In this document: piece by piece, positions 11,683 to 24,034 of the stretch
How positions within the stretch are numbered: position 1 is the first letter of the stretch
Layout: each line of letters opens with the position of its first letter
Source of the DNA: Sitta carolinensis
Taxonomy: Eukaryota > Chordata > Aves > Passeriformes > Sittidae
Direction: 5' to 3'
DNA: 64,000 bases
Assembly (NCBI GenBank): GCA_032173965.1
Contig: CM063284.1
Location: 115,852,410-115,916,409 of the forward strand
Made by a program: the position numbers and the translations under genes
The notes under the pieces: model-generated
Seen by the model: only the letters and a program-made list of their open reading frames with translations
The model's database searches: none
What the model was told of the DNA's origin: nothing

Positions 11683-13540
11683 CCCACACAGTGCAGGGGC
11701 TGTTTTATAACACTAACTACCTATATTGCTAGGTTTTTTGCTCAACACATACAGGCCCAGAAATCTCCTCTCTCCTCTAACATTTACACTGTAAATAGTT
11801 CCAGATATTTTCCTATCAGATATTCTAACCTCAAGTGAGACTTTGTAATAACCATTTGTTAGTTATGCTAGGTGTGCCTGAATGGACAAACATACTTAAG
11901 AGCAAATATAGTGTTTGTAATGGCAAACATGCACCAAAAATCCCATGTAAATGCCAGTCATTATGAGGTGACAAAAATGTTACCTTCTGCTTTTCTAGGT
12001 CTATTACTTCATGAATACATTTTTTTTTTGCAATGGGTTAAAGCTTTTATTTACATTCCATGTAAGCTTTATGCTATACATATCTGTCACCTGTCTTCAG
12101 CATTTATGTTGATTAAACTTGTCATGAAGGTTATTTTGACTTACTCGAAATGGGCCTTTTCAGAACATAAATTTTAAGGCTTAAGTAGACACGTGTTAAA
12201 ACCACTAATATGTTCTGCTAAGTCTCTCTTGTCTTCACTCAGCCTCCTTACAAGGTTTTAAGCAGTTTTATTGACATTTGAAATTCTGAAAATGTCAGCT
12301 CTTGGCAAGTGTCACAGTCTAAAAGTGTTATTAGTAGTTCTCTTAGGAAGTGTAAAAGAGTATTTTATAAGAACAATTTTTTCTTTCAACAAATCTTTTG
12401 GAAATTATGTGATAACCACAAATTCTGCACAGGAAAGAAAATAAACTGTAGATTCCTTAAATCATATTTAAGAAACAATTTTTTAGCAAAGTTATGTTAT
12501 TTGGTGACTCAATAGTCTGCATTCAAGTTGATACAATCACCATTTCCTGAAGCATTGCTAGGGAGAGTAACACTGAGAAAGAAACTGTTCTCACAATACT
12601 CTGCCTCCTTTCTCCCACCATCTCCCATCTGCTAGGTAAGTATTTGAGGGCTCTGACCCCAGACCTTCTCTAATAACAGTCCCTCCAGTCATTTCATCTT
12701 CGTTTGCAGCCAAAGAGGTCTCCGGAGTGTTTTAGTCCTGTAATCCATCTCTAAGGTCTCTGATCCTTCTAGTAGGAATGAGCACAGAAATGCCCCGGAC
12801 TGTACCTTCTCCCTTCACTTGTGCACACCATCACTGCTGCTGGATGCCAAGTTGTGGAGGTGATTAATGTACACCAAAGGTGACTGGCTTTATTACCGTA
12901 TGAGCAGTGTATTAAAGTCATCCCAGGCAGAGGGGAAAGAGATTTGTATCACACATCTCAGAGAGTTAAGCTGCATGTGGAGGCCCCCAGGTAGGAAAAT
13001 ATACTGGCACATTGCAGTTCCAGTGCTTCATCTTTGAACAAGCAAAGACTGTCTAGGGTCAGGGGAAGTCCTGCAACTCTTGCTGGTCACCCCATCTTAC
13101 TTAATGGTAAGTTATTTACAGATCAAATGTCTCAACATATCATGGGGCTGGGGGAAGATGTGAGAGGAGAAGCATCTCCCTTGCTTTGTATAGCAGCACT
13201 TGAATTTCAATGCATTCATTCAAAGTCTGAAAGAGCCTTACCTAATTTTCAAACCACAAAAAATGCAAAGATCCATCAGTAAGTATCATAGGAGCATAAA
13301 ATCATTAATTCCACAAAATTGTTCTGAAAGATTAGTGTGAATCACTTTATCCTTAAAAATGAGAAAACATTGTGGTTTTAAATACTCAGTATTATCATCC
13401 AAGCAAATTGGCCCAGGTCAAATGAGCAAATCTAAAAAATGAGATCACTAAATTTTCTCAGCTTGATAGCTTAGTAATAAATAATGTGCTTCTATTCAAT
13501 CTGTACATTAAGTCTTTTATGTGGCCTTAAGGCACAGTCT

Positions 13541-13567
13541 TATGGCTATGGCCATTACGTAGCCATA
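13541..13567. repeat. Inverted repeat, 8-bp arms
   Basis: TATGGCTA and TAGCCATA flank an 11-base spacer. A separate palindrome, GCCTTAAGGC, lies about ten bases to its left. A similar motif with 9-bp arms, ATGGCTATA and TATAGCCAT, occurs at 47644-47663 on the other side of TOX exon 1. Confidence 0.5.
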
Positions 13568-16500
13568 GAAACTGACACATTTATTTCTTGGATTAGTGTG
13601 CCATTGAAAATATTAATATAATGCAGTAAATGGGGATTTGATCTAATCTACTGATGCTAGGCTGAAGTTACTAAAATGTTGTATGCTCTTCCAGTGGAAG
13701 AAGGATTATATTTGTAGAGTACAGCTGATGTTTTGGTTACAAACACCATTTAAACAACCTATCACATTTCACATACTCCACTGGTTCAAAAAGGTTATAA
13801 CACATAGGTATATCAACGAAGAAGGTACTGGTTTCATACCATAAACCTTCTTGCCAAAGCTAAAGTGTCAAAAGTGGAAGTCATAAAGGAAGAGAAAACA
13901 GAGATGCTCTGTATATTGTGTAAGCAGGACAAGTGAAACAATATCTCACACTGCAAATATGCAAGGCTGTACTTCATGGATGTGCCATTAGCAGCAAAGC
14001 CTATTACTCTCAACATTTTAATAGCATTCCGTTATTATTTTCAAATATTATTAAAAAAAAAAAAAAAAACTTAAAAAAATCTTAATTCTTGTTTTTCTTT
14101 TTTCGGTCCTTATCAGGTCTCCATAAATATTAGGGTTCCCATTTCAGCTGATCACATTTGACTCCAGTTCCTTGTAATATTTCATAGTACTCAAATTCTG
14201 ACTACCCTTTACACTGCAGTATACTACATAAATTCAGAAGATATATTCTGACAGATGAAGCATTGTTGAAAAGCTAAGTACAGCATTTTGTCCTTGAAAT
14301 GTTAACATGTGATGCCATAAAGTATTCAAATAATAATTTACTCAATCTTTCAGGGCAATTAATTAAAACGGTTTAGGTGTTAGAGAAAATCACCTTGAGC
14401 TTATAAAATTGGAATGCCTCCTCTTTTCTTCTCTGCATGCAAGCTGTTCCAATGGACTTACCACATGCTTTCCCAGTTATGGTTTTTGATTTCAGCAGAT
14501 AATAAATAGCCAGGATCTAATTTTGCCATGTCAAAACCGATTATGTTTCACAAGAAAAGGTGGAGTGCTCACCTACCAGATGAAGGTGAAACATAAAACC
14601 ACTTTTATTTATGTGAAGTGTCCAAATTCAACTCAACCTGGCACTAGGCACTGGGAGTATGTAGACTTTAACTGTCATATGAATTTATGCATCCCTGGAA
14701 AATGTCAAATATAAACATAAATTTAATCAAGGAATGGAAACCTTTATTAACAAAGAAAAAACGCAGTTTTTGACAACTAATGTAAATTATCTTAATCCAT
14801 TTTTCACTTATTTTTCAGAAGGTCAAAGAAAAGAAGAAACACTGAACAGAGACATGGCTGATGAAAATATTTCAGGCAAGTCCCAGTCCAATTATTAATG
14901 CTGATGTTACAAAAAGGAATTTGTGCTCTTTAGCAACAGCAGTGAATTCACATGTGAGAGTTCCTTTTCCCATTCATTACAATGGGATAAAACAGAAGGC
15001 TTACAACAACAGATAAACAAGCACTCTGTATTATTCTGTAGTTTTCCTCAGTTGAGTAGTCTTTGGACAGCATTTTAATGGCTGAAAAAAACCCTGCACA
15101 TGATGAATAAGGATGCCATTCTCAATTAACATGGACAAAGGATCATAGCCATATTTGGCAAATGAGGTAGCTGTGGTGTAAGAAAAGCAGGAGTATTCAC
15201 AGACATTGCCACATACATCACTGTCCGCAAATCAAAACAAGTTAATGACATTTTTGTACATCTGCCCAACTACATGACTACACATTAGTCTGGCAAGTAC
15301 TTATTAGACCCAAATTAAATAGCACAATGATTATAGTTCATATTTACTAAATATAGTGTTATTAATTTATATAGCACTAAATATGGATGCTACGAGCATA
15401 TAAATAAATGATGAGTACTGAACCAAAACAAAGTTACAAAATATATTATCTTTATTTAATATGTCAAAGTGCTACAAATGCCACTATACACAGAGTTTCC
15501 ATTAAAATACATACCATGGGGGAGGACGCATCAAACTGTTATCCATTCTCCACAAGTTCACTGACAACAGTCTCAATCCCAACTGCTCCCCTCTCAGTCA
15601 GCCTCCACATTGTGCACTGGCACAAAAAAAGTCACCAGCACAGAAATACCAGCACCCATGGAACAGATGGTGAACTCATTGGTGAACAGCAGAGCAAAAA
15701 CCCCACAGTTCAATCCACATCCAGTAAAGAATGGGATGTTACAACAAGGAACCTCAGCCAAGGAAGACCAGTAGCACACATCAGAAAACACAGGTGTTCA
15801 ACCTTAAAAAAAAATCTTTCCTACATAGAGATGCCTTCAACATGGAATTTATGTACCAGTGGTTATGAAAAAGTTTAGCATACCATGCATACTTCACCAT
15901 CTTTTTAATAAGATGTTACATTAATTTTAGATGCTTGGCAGTCACAAACTAAGGCACACTGGCAAGACAGATGAACAAAGAAAAGGATACTTTGAGAAAA
16001 CATATGTTACCTATCTCTACTGCTAAACCATCCATGCCAGTTTTATGGAGGATTCCTATCCCAAAGCTTTGCCTGTATTTAAGCTTTAGAAAACAGACCT
16101 TTGGCATAATCACATCTAAGTCTCTAATTTAAATATTAACACCAAGGCAGTTTTTTTAAGATGTTCTGAAGATTGAGAAAATTGATAACTCATTTCTTTA
16201 ACCCAGAATTCTTGCTTATTCATTGTTAACAGAAAGATATCACTGCTAAACTTGCATATTTATTTCTACCATATCATTACTTATTTGTCCAAATTTGTGC
16301 AAAGTAGAATTTGGCCACACTTTATTTCTGTTTCATAAAAGCTTTGGCTTTCATCTGATTTTTTCTTTTAAAGATCTCACTTTTCACTTTTATGGAATCA
16401 GTTTTCCAACAATTGAGCTTATCAGACACATCTACACCGCTAGTAATTCAAAACCTTGGCATATTTATTGATTCCAAAAACCTATTACATGATATCCCTT

Positions 16501-19500
16501 ACATCCCTGTATTTGATTAGACTGAGTTATTGGGGGAACTAACAAAAGATTACTCAGAACTCAGCAGAAAGCATATACAGATGTCACCTTACCTGACATC
16601 TAAACTATTTGCTCTTGCACCTTTATTTACAAGTGTTGCATACACAGAACAAGTTTTGCACAAAACAAGTATCTAAGACAGCTTTACCTCATCTTTTTTA
16701 TTCCACCATTAAAAAAAAAAAAACAAAACAACTATAAGAGATAGGCTGTAGGTATAAAATATTTATCCTTTTCTTTCAGAGAATATTGATAAACAACTAA
16801 AGAAAGTTGTATCGATGAGTAAGATGTATTATGACTGAACATCATCCAAGTTCAATTTAAACCTGAGCTATACAGTACCTCTGAATATAGTATAAGATAT
16901 TTATATACAAGTGTAAATTATGCACTTCTTTGGACAAAAAAATGCCAATAAATTTAAAATATGAATATGTTAATTAGATTTAAATTCATCCATTATAGAA
17001 AATATTTTGACAAGTATTCTAAGAATACTGTTTTTAAAACAGTTCAATGCATTAAATATATGCAAATTTTGACAGTCAAAAATGCATACTGCATATCTAA
17101 GATACTATCATTCTTCACAATCATTGCAGCCTCTAGCTAGATACAGATTTTTCATGACAGACAGAAACATTTCCCTCTGCGTATCTCATATTCTCAGATT
17201 TCTACTTCAAAATGATTCCTGAAACATTTTAAAGCCAGTCTTAGAACTACTGCAAACTAGAATGGTTGCTATACACTCCAGTTAGCCAAGTCTGCCAATG
17301 CTGAACCATAATCAATCTCACTTTTTAAGTAGAACTGCTTGTCACCATAATCACATCCACTGGTGAATTTTAGGATATTTCATTCTTGAATAATCTGCAT
17401 TAAAAGTGCATATAGTCAATTTCCAAAATATGCCTAAGGTACACACATACATGGGATTTGGACACACAAACACATTAGCACCCATATGAATTTGAAGTAT
17501 ATCCTCTATTTTGAAAAATCTCCATGTAACTTTAGGGTGCAGTTTCAGAACTGGCTAAAGTCCATCTAAAATTGTAACTAAATGTGAATTCTGCCCCATC
17601 TTTGCTTGGTACTTGTCCTGCAGCCACATGACAAACCAGAGCACTCACCAGTTAAGACTAGAACTTAGTATGAAACACTAGAAAGCTGTAATGTCCATTT
17701 GCTTTCAAATCAGAGTATCTTTCCACAAAGGCATCCTGTGTGGGCATGGAAGTGTCTGCATTGAATGCTACTCTACAACAGGCAGAGTAGCAAAAATTCA
17801 CATTACCCAGGCCCACAGCACTTAAGCATACCCACAGTCTGCTGTAGATCACAGCAACAAAACTGTGACATAGAACAAGGTCAAGAAAGAGAACAAAGGT
17901 AACAGTGAACAAACTCCCTGTATCAGGAAAACACACTGATTCTTTAATTACATGTATCTACTTAATGCAAGGATTTTGAATTTGAAATAGGGATTTAAAG
18001 GAAACACTAAAAGGAAATTTTTACAAGTAGTAACAGTTGGTCTTCGAGATGTCCCAGGCAGGCAGCAGCCTGAATCACACTCTGAGAGCATCACAGCTTC
18101 ACGTGAGTCACATGTTTCCGAAAGATCCAGTAAGAACATGTGGATGAAAAGATATGTAATTATTTTACAACAAAAGTTTTCTGGCATCAGTTTTCCTCAC
18201 CTACTGAAGTTAAGTGTAAGTTCCCTTACAGCTACCAACACTCTTTATCCCACTTACCAGGAAGTGGATCTGGAGGGAATTCTACAAGGACTGTTGCAGA
18301 GAGGCTGTGGGTTTGTGGATTCGTGCATTTCTTTCTTAACCCAGATTCACAGCTTGTGTGGGACTCTGTCTTACTAATGAAATTCCCTTTGGATTGATCC
18401 ACTATGCAGGGAAAATAAAACTATTATTAATAACTGATTATTTTTTTGAGGAAAGAGTAACTCAATTGAACTTCAGTCACAGTTTTGCAACTGCAGGAGG
18501 GCCAGATAAAATGTGATGTTGTAAGTGTGATAGCTAATACTGGGTTAATGTACTTATAGGAAAAACAACACTCAGTAGAAAATGCATTTAATGCTCTCAG
18601 TAAGATTTCTTTAGGGTCAGTAAGTATAAAATGCAATAATCTTGAAAATTAACCCCAGGTGTATCATTTTGTTAATAGAAGAAATGTGCAGGATAGATAA
18701 ACCACTAAATTTTATGTAATGTTTTATGCAGGAAAAAAGGGGGTTTAAGACAGGGCTATACAGCTCACCAGAGGCTGAATCACAGTCCCTGAAAAATGAA
18801 AAACTCCTCTGGACACCAGTGGCATTTTTCCTAGGGTAAAAGCTGCAAGGCCAAGCCAGTCATTGAAATGCTCTGGTACCACAGGGCTCTAAAAGCCAAA
18901 GCAGTGATAATGGCAGAAGAGCTGTTATTTCTGTACCATAAGAAATTTTCCAGAGATGTTATTACATTTAAATGTATTCTGATATTGCATTCTGCTTTTC
19001 CATCTCAGCAGACACTGTTCCATCTGAATAAGATGGACATAACATAGACCACAGTATTTTCTATTAAATATAGTTATAAGGGAAGAATAACAGCCTTGGA
19101 ATGACACACCTGCAGGACCAATTCATAGGTTACATTGAGTATGAAAGGCAATTTCAGAGGAGTGGTGGAAGAAAAGGAGTTTCATAACAGAGGTGATGCA
19201 AACTAATTTGAAGACTCAAATACACAGAGAACTAATTTGGAGTCTTGGATACATAGAGAAGTATACAATGTGCTATAAACACTTCAAGGAAGGAAATAAT
19301 AGGGACTTTTTCAAATACAGTGGTACCTGCAAAAATAAAGCCCAATTCTGTTCAGTTACAAAATCATTAAAAAGGCTAAAACATATTAAAAATTCAACAC
19401 TGAAAGGAGAGCAGCTTTATACTTGTGCTGCACTGAGTCTCTAAACACAAGATACTAAGAATGGGAAATTGTATTAAGGTAGGACGGGTGACAGACCTGG

Positions 19501-21270
19501 CAGTCTTATACAAGTGGTGCACACAGAATGTAATGAGATATTCACAAGGTATTTCAGCCCATATAATAAAGCACCTAGAGGGTAAAGTTTTGCACATGGT
19601 AGCATTACTTCCTAGGATAATGGGGAAAAAATGGTAAGAAAATACATTTGTTTAATTCTTTCACAAACATCTTGTTTTTGTTCTGTATCCTAAATGACAC
19701 AAATATTTGTCAGGACAAAGATAATGAAATTCACCTTTTAAAATGTAATGCAACAGACTTTTACTGTGTAAAAACAGTATCTTCTGCAAAGGAACTGTAC
19801 CATAAAAATTGATGCTCATGAAATGTTATTATAATCTAAAGTCTAAAACCACAAAACAAGGAAATTCTGAGTTAAAATGAAACTTCATCCTTAGCCCACC
19901 CAAAAATGTTTAGATATAGCAGGGCTTGCCAAAAAGTAATAATCCTATATACAAAATACATTGCCATCACTAGAAATTTCAAACTAAATATGGAATTCCA
20001 GCTCTAATTCTTACCTTTCTCTTCCCTACTTTTATGGGTATAAACAAGTCCTTTCATTACTTCAGCACCTGTGTGGTTAATAATCTTAAGCTAATTCTTT
20101 TTAACTATTTCTGTGTAGCATAATTTTTTGCCAGATTCTTAGCTAAACAGTCAACCCCAAGAAGAGTTAAAACCAAAACCCAAATAGTAAAATTATCTTT
20201 ATGGAGTACTGTGGAGTGGCCCTGAAGGAAAAAGAATTCACATATCTGAGCAGTCTGCTCCTTGTACTTCAAACTCATCAGATTTTTTTTTTTTTTTTAA
20301 GGGCTAGAGGCATAAGTTATTGAACCACCAGATAAGGACTGAAATAAGATCTGCTGTTGAGGAAGAATGAGGTTCTCATCCAAGTTACAAGATAACAAAT
20401 TGTGATGTGGAGAAGAGTGATTTTTTTCAGAGATGGAGGAGGAAGGGGGGGCAGGGAATGGGACAGGAGATGACATAGCATCTCACAGTGTTTCTCTAGT
20501 TCTACTCCACAATTTAATTTGTGTTGAAGAATCTCTACATCCATTTTTGGAGACTGTTCTTTCTGCTCTTTCTCTCACTATGATATATTTTTTGTTATAC
20601 TACTTTACCCCATTTCTCTTGTGAGATCCATCTATATAATGGTCAAAAAAAAAGGATTCCTGATATTTTTAGTTTCTATCTTCTTAAGAGAAAGTTCCTG
20701 GAAATGGTAATCAGTCTCTGTTGCAGGAGGTCAGGACTTTCTACAGAACATAAGTGAGGAAAGTAGCAATGAATGCAGCAATGGAGTAGTTAATATAGAC
20801 GTTTCATGGACTAAGACAGAAAGCACTTCACAGAGAAACCCCTGTAGCACGGGGAGTTTGTTCCATGAGCCAGCAAACATTGCCTAGATTCATGCAAGTT
20901 CACAGAAAAATCAATATCTGTACCAGAAAGACTTCTGCAAACCTACATTCACATAACTTTTAATATCATCCAACACAACTTCAGTTGATCTATCCTGATC
21001 CCAGTAGATCTGTTGTCATTTAAATCTGAACTTGGCTGTTTTTTTTAAAGCAGACATGTTGTCACACTAGGTCTGTGAAACAAAGATTTTCAATTCACTC
21101 CAAAGAACTCAGGGTGAAAATTAGTCTGTCTGGGGAACCCTCCACACTCCCCTTCTCCACTCAGGACAGGTACTTCTGGACCCTCTGGTGGTGTCCCTTC
21201 TTATCTAAGACTCAGCTGGTAAGGTTTTCCCTGGAGATAGTTTAGCTGTCCAGCGTTAGCCAAGACCAGC

Positions 21271-21320
21271 CAGAAAATCTTCTTTCTACAGAAAATCTTC
21301 TTCTACAGAATATCTTCATA
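21271..21320. repeat. Short tandem repeat, 17-18 bp unit, about 2.8 copies
   Basis: The unit CAGAAAATCTTCTTTCTA is followed by a copy one base shorter and then by a partial, diverged copy (CAGAATATCTTCATA). It looks like local replication slippage. Confidence 0.75.
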
Positions 21321-21694
21321 TTTTTTTTTTCTGTTCTAGCATAAATTCCTAAATCTCAGAGTGAAAGATATGTTAAGGTTGCAATTCACTGTCTTTTCAA
21401 AGTTCAGCATCTGAGTAGGGTGAATACTTGAAACATAAAGGGAGAAAGGAGTGTCCTGGCAGAACAGAAACTGGCATTCAGTGATGGTGAAATACAAACA
21501 CATTCTTAAACCAGCACAAAGGACCACAGACCCATCTCTTTCACTTAGATGAGTTCCCTAAACACTCAGTGCTCCCCTTCCCTACTCTCTTCTCCCACGC
21601 TTGACTGAACACTAAGCTACCAGCATGTGTGAAAAGCTCATGCTTCCTCAAAACATTTCATCCTTACCTAGGATAGCAGGACTTAAGATTATGA

Positions 21695-21735
21695 CACTTT
21701 CCAAATCAGAATATTCTGTGATTCTTTGATATTTA
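21695..21735 (+). mobile_element. CR1 tail relic
   Basis: ACTTTCCAAATCAGAATATTCTGTGATTCTTTGAT, allowing for drift, resembles the last bases of avian CR1 (CCTTCCAA...ATTCTGTGATTCTGTGAT). Little upstream CR1 sequence can be recognised, so this is either an extreme 5' truncation or chance. Confidence 0.45.
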
Positions 21736-22410
21736 TTTTTTAATTACTAAGCTTTTTACAGGTCCATTACAAGCTCAGTAGTAATAATAAGGAAAGATTC
21801 TGATGAGTGAATGATAGAAAATTAACTTTCAGGCCTAGTACATCAGTGTGCCCCATTGCTTCAGAATATGCTTCTTGCTTTGCTAGAATCCCAGGCAATC
21901 GTGTAGGAAGCAGCAGTTTAAGGGCTGTCTCTGTTGCAATAAACTTGTTCCTAGAAAGTCTGCAGTCCTCTGCTCCAACCAGAACTTTCTAAATTCCTTC
22001 TAAATTCAGAACGATTTTACTCTGCAGTAAATATTAACGTTTAAATTTTGAATTTCTGAAAAGAGTTAACAAAACCACAGCCAAGTTTAAGAATGCTACT
22101 TTAGTGTTTCCACTGTAGTGTTATGTTGGAGAAAGTCCTCTATCTGAGAAAGCATTCTTAAAAGGGCAATGGATTCTGCTGAGTAACGTATTTTTCCTTT
22201 TCAGAAATATCTTTTCTCTGAGCTTTCATTATTATATATATGGACTCCTCTCTAGCTCCAAAGAAAAATATTAAAGGACGAGCCCTAAGGATTTGTAAAC
22301 TAAATCCCTTGTTCTTTCTAGAACTGAAATAATTTATACAAATTTACAAAGTTTAGTATAAGCATATATTTAATGGATACCTCTTTAATTATTTCTATAA
22401 GCACAGTAAC

Positions 22411-22444
22411 TATATATATATATTATATATATATATATATATAA
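22411..22444. repeat. (TA)n microsatellite
   Basis: A nearly pure TA run is broken once by a TT. It is in TOX intron 1 and likely length-variable. Confidence 0.85.
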
Positions 22445-23916
22445 AATAAATACATGCACAATAAGCTTTCTCTTACTTACAATTGTAGGTTTAACTATAG
22501 TACATGTGACTGCAATTTTGGTCACAATATCTGTATTTAGAGTTTGAGTATTTTTAGCTTTAAGGAAACTCAACCAGCTCCATTATCTGCAGGACATCTT
22601 TCAAATTCGGAGAAGATACTGAGATAAAGAAGTGGCTTTTGTTCAAAGATAGAGTTTAGAAAATACTAAGGCCTTAACTTACAGAAGAGTTCCTCAGCCC
22701 AAAATTCCATGGTGACAAAAAATTAACACAGGCATTCTCATGTTCAATATGAAATCCGTATAATGTAATGCATGCATCATGACAGCTGGCACCAAAGTAT
22801 CAGAAGGAAAGGACTGGTAAGAGAGAGCCCAAGATCTTCCTAGACACATCAGGACTTGGTCTTCACTTCACTCACTGTGACAAAAGTCTCCCTGCCACTA
22901 AAAAGTAGTTAACTCCAGAGAAGAAAAACCTGTGCAGCAATGCTGAAGAGACTCAGACACTCACTCCTAAGGGACAGTAGCAACGAATGACATGGATACA
23001 ATCAAATGAATCAGCAAAATACACATCAAAAATATTTTTGAAACAATATTATTAGAAAGTCATGTGATCAAAATGTAAAAAAATGCAACTTTGAGGCTGC
23101 CTGAAAGTTTTACTCAGGTGCAGTTTGGAACTGCATTAATGATAAAGTTGCAATGACATGATCACTCATTCCACATCCTCTGCTTCACTCAAATTCTGGC
23201 CAATGATAACATACTAAAGGCAGACATCCTTAAATTTGTCATTCCCAGCATTAAAGTGTCTGACTTGGTAATGCAAAAAGTCCTGAAAAAAAGAAGTCCT
23301 CATGACATCAATGTTGCAATCTTTTCAACTTTATTTCACAAGCTACTATGGTGATTTTCAAAAATGGCTCTGGTATTTAATGTTGCACTATCTAAGCAGA
23401 TTCTTTCCTCAACATTGATAAAAAAAATTTAAAATCCTTCATTTCATACAGGTTTAAAGTTTCAAAATCTGTAATTTTCCTTCAAATCTTGTGGATCTGA
23501 TGCTTTATTTTTTACTCACAAATCTTGACAATACATACCTGTGTCAGATTCTATTAGATCCAACCATACATCAATGTCATATATTAAGTCAGAAGTGATA
23601 TGTTTCATTAGAAACAAAGAAATCTTGTTGGTTTTCCTCTTATGGTATTCACTTATTTTAAGCACTCTTGAGGGTTTACTGATGTTCAAGATGCAGTTGG
23701 GTGAGAGATACACTTTAATCCAGCACAGGAGCAAACAGGCTCTGTAAAGGTGCCAGCATGTTGTCAGACCATTTGATGTGCCTTCGATAAGTGGTGAGCA
23801 TCCTTTCTTCCTAAACTTTTTACACAAATATAGCCTGAAAGTCAGAGCTGGCCTTATACAAAGGGTGAAAGAGCAAAATGAATTTGATTTTCATTTAAAA
23901 AAAGCCAAAAACTAAA

Positions 23917-23973
23917 CCCCAAAAAAAACCCCAAAAAACCCCAACCCCCCCCCAGAAAAGCCAAACAAACAAA

Positions 23974-24017
<44 letters not shown>

Positions 24018-24034
24018 AAAAAAAAAAAAAAAAA
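23917..24034. repeat. C-run/A-run array passing into a long poly(A)
   Basis: Four C-runs (4, 4, 4 and 9 bases) separated by A-runs at 23917-23953 are followed by (CAAA)n and then about 60 A with one C. On the minus strand, the TOX sense strand, this reads as T-runs followed by GGGGGGGGG-TT-GGGG-T6-GGGG-T8-GGGG, a quadruplex-type pattern. No retroposon body was recognised beside the A-run. Confidence 0.75.

Larger units (their letters stand above)
9656..21694 (-). other. TOX: TOX intron 1, AT-rich, no gene
   Basis: No known exon is recognised. The stretch holds (AAAT)n near 10530-10545, A-runs at about 14051-14069 and 16710-16722, a T-run at 20282-20299, palindromes at 11659-11682 and 13541-13567, and a short direct repeat at 21271-21320. 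Overlapping open frames near 15408-15878 (plus) and 15791-15594 (minus) occupy a slightly more GC-rich patch that I could not match to any family. Confidence 0.5.

Noticed and set aside
12620..12710. Donor-like GCTAG|GTAAGTATT near 12638 followed by acceptor-like TCTTCGTTTGCAG near 12710
   Set aside because: The pair would define a tiny intron without coding sequence on either side, on the strand opposite to TOX. Chance pairing is likely.
23917..23953. Interstitial telomere-like repeat (C4A4-type)
   Set aside because: Vertebrate telomere repeat is TTAGGG. The runs here are irregular in length and grade into poly(A), so slippage is the simpler explanation.
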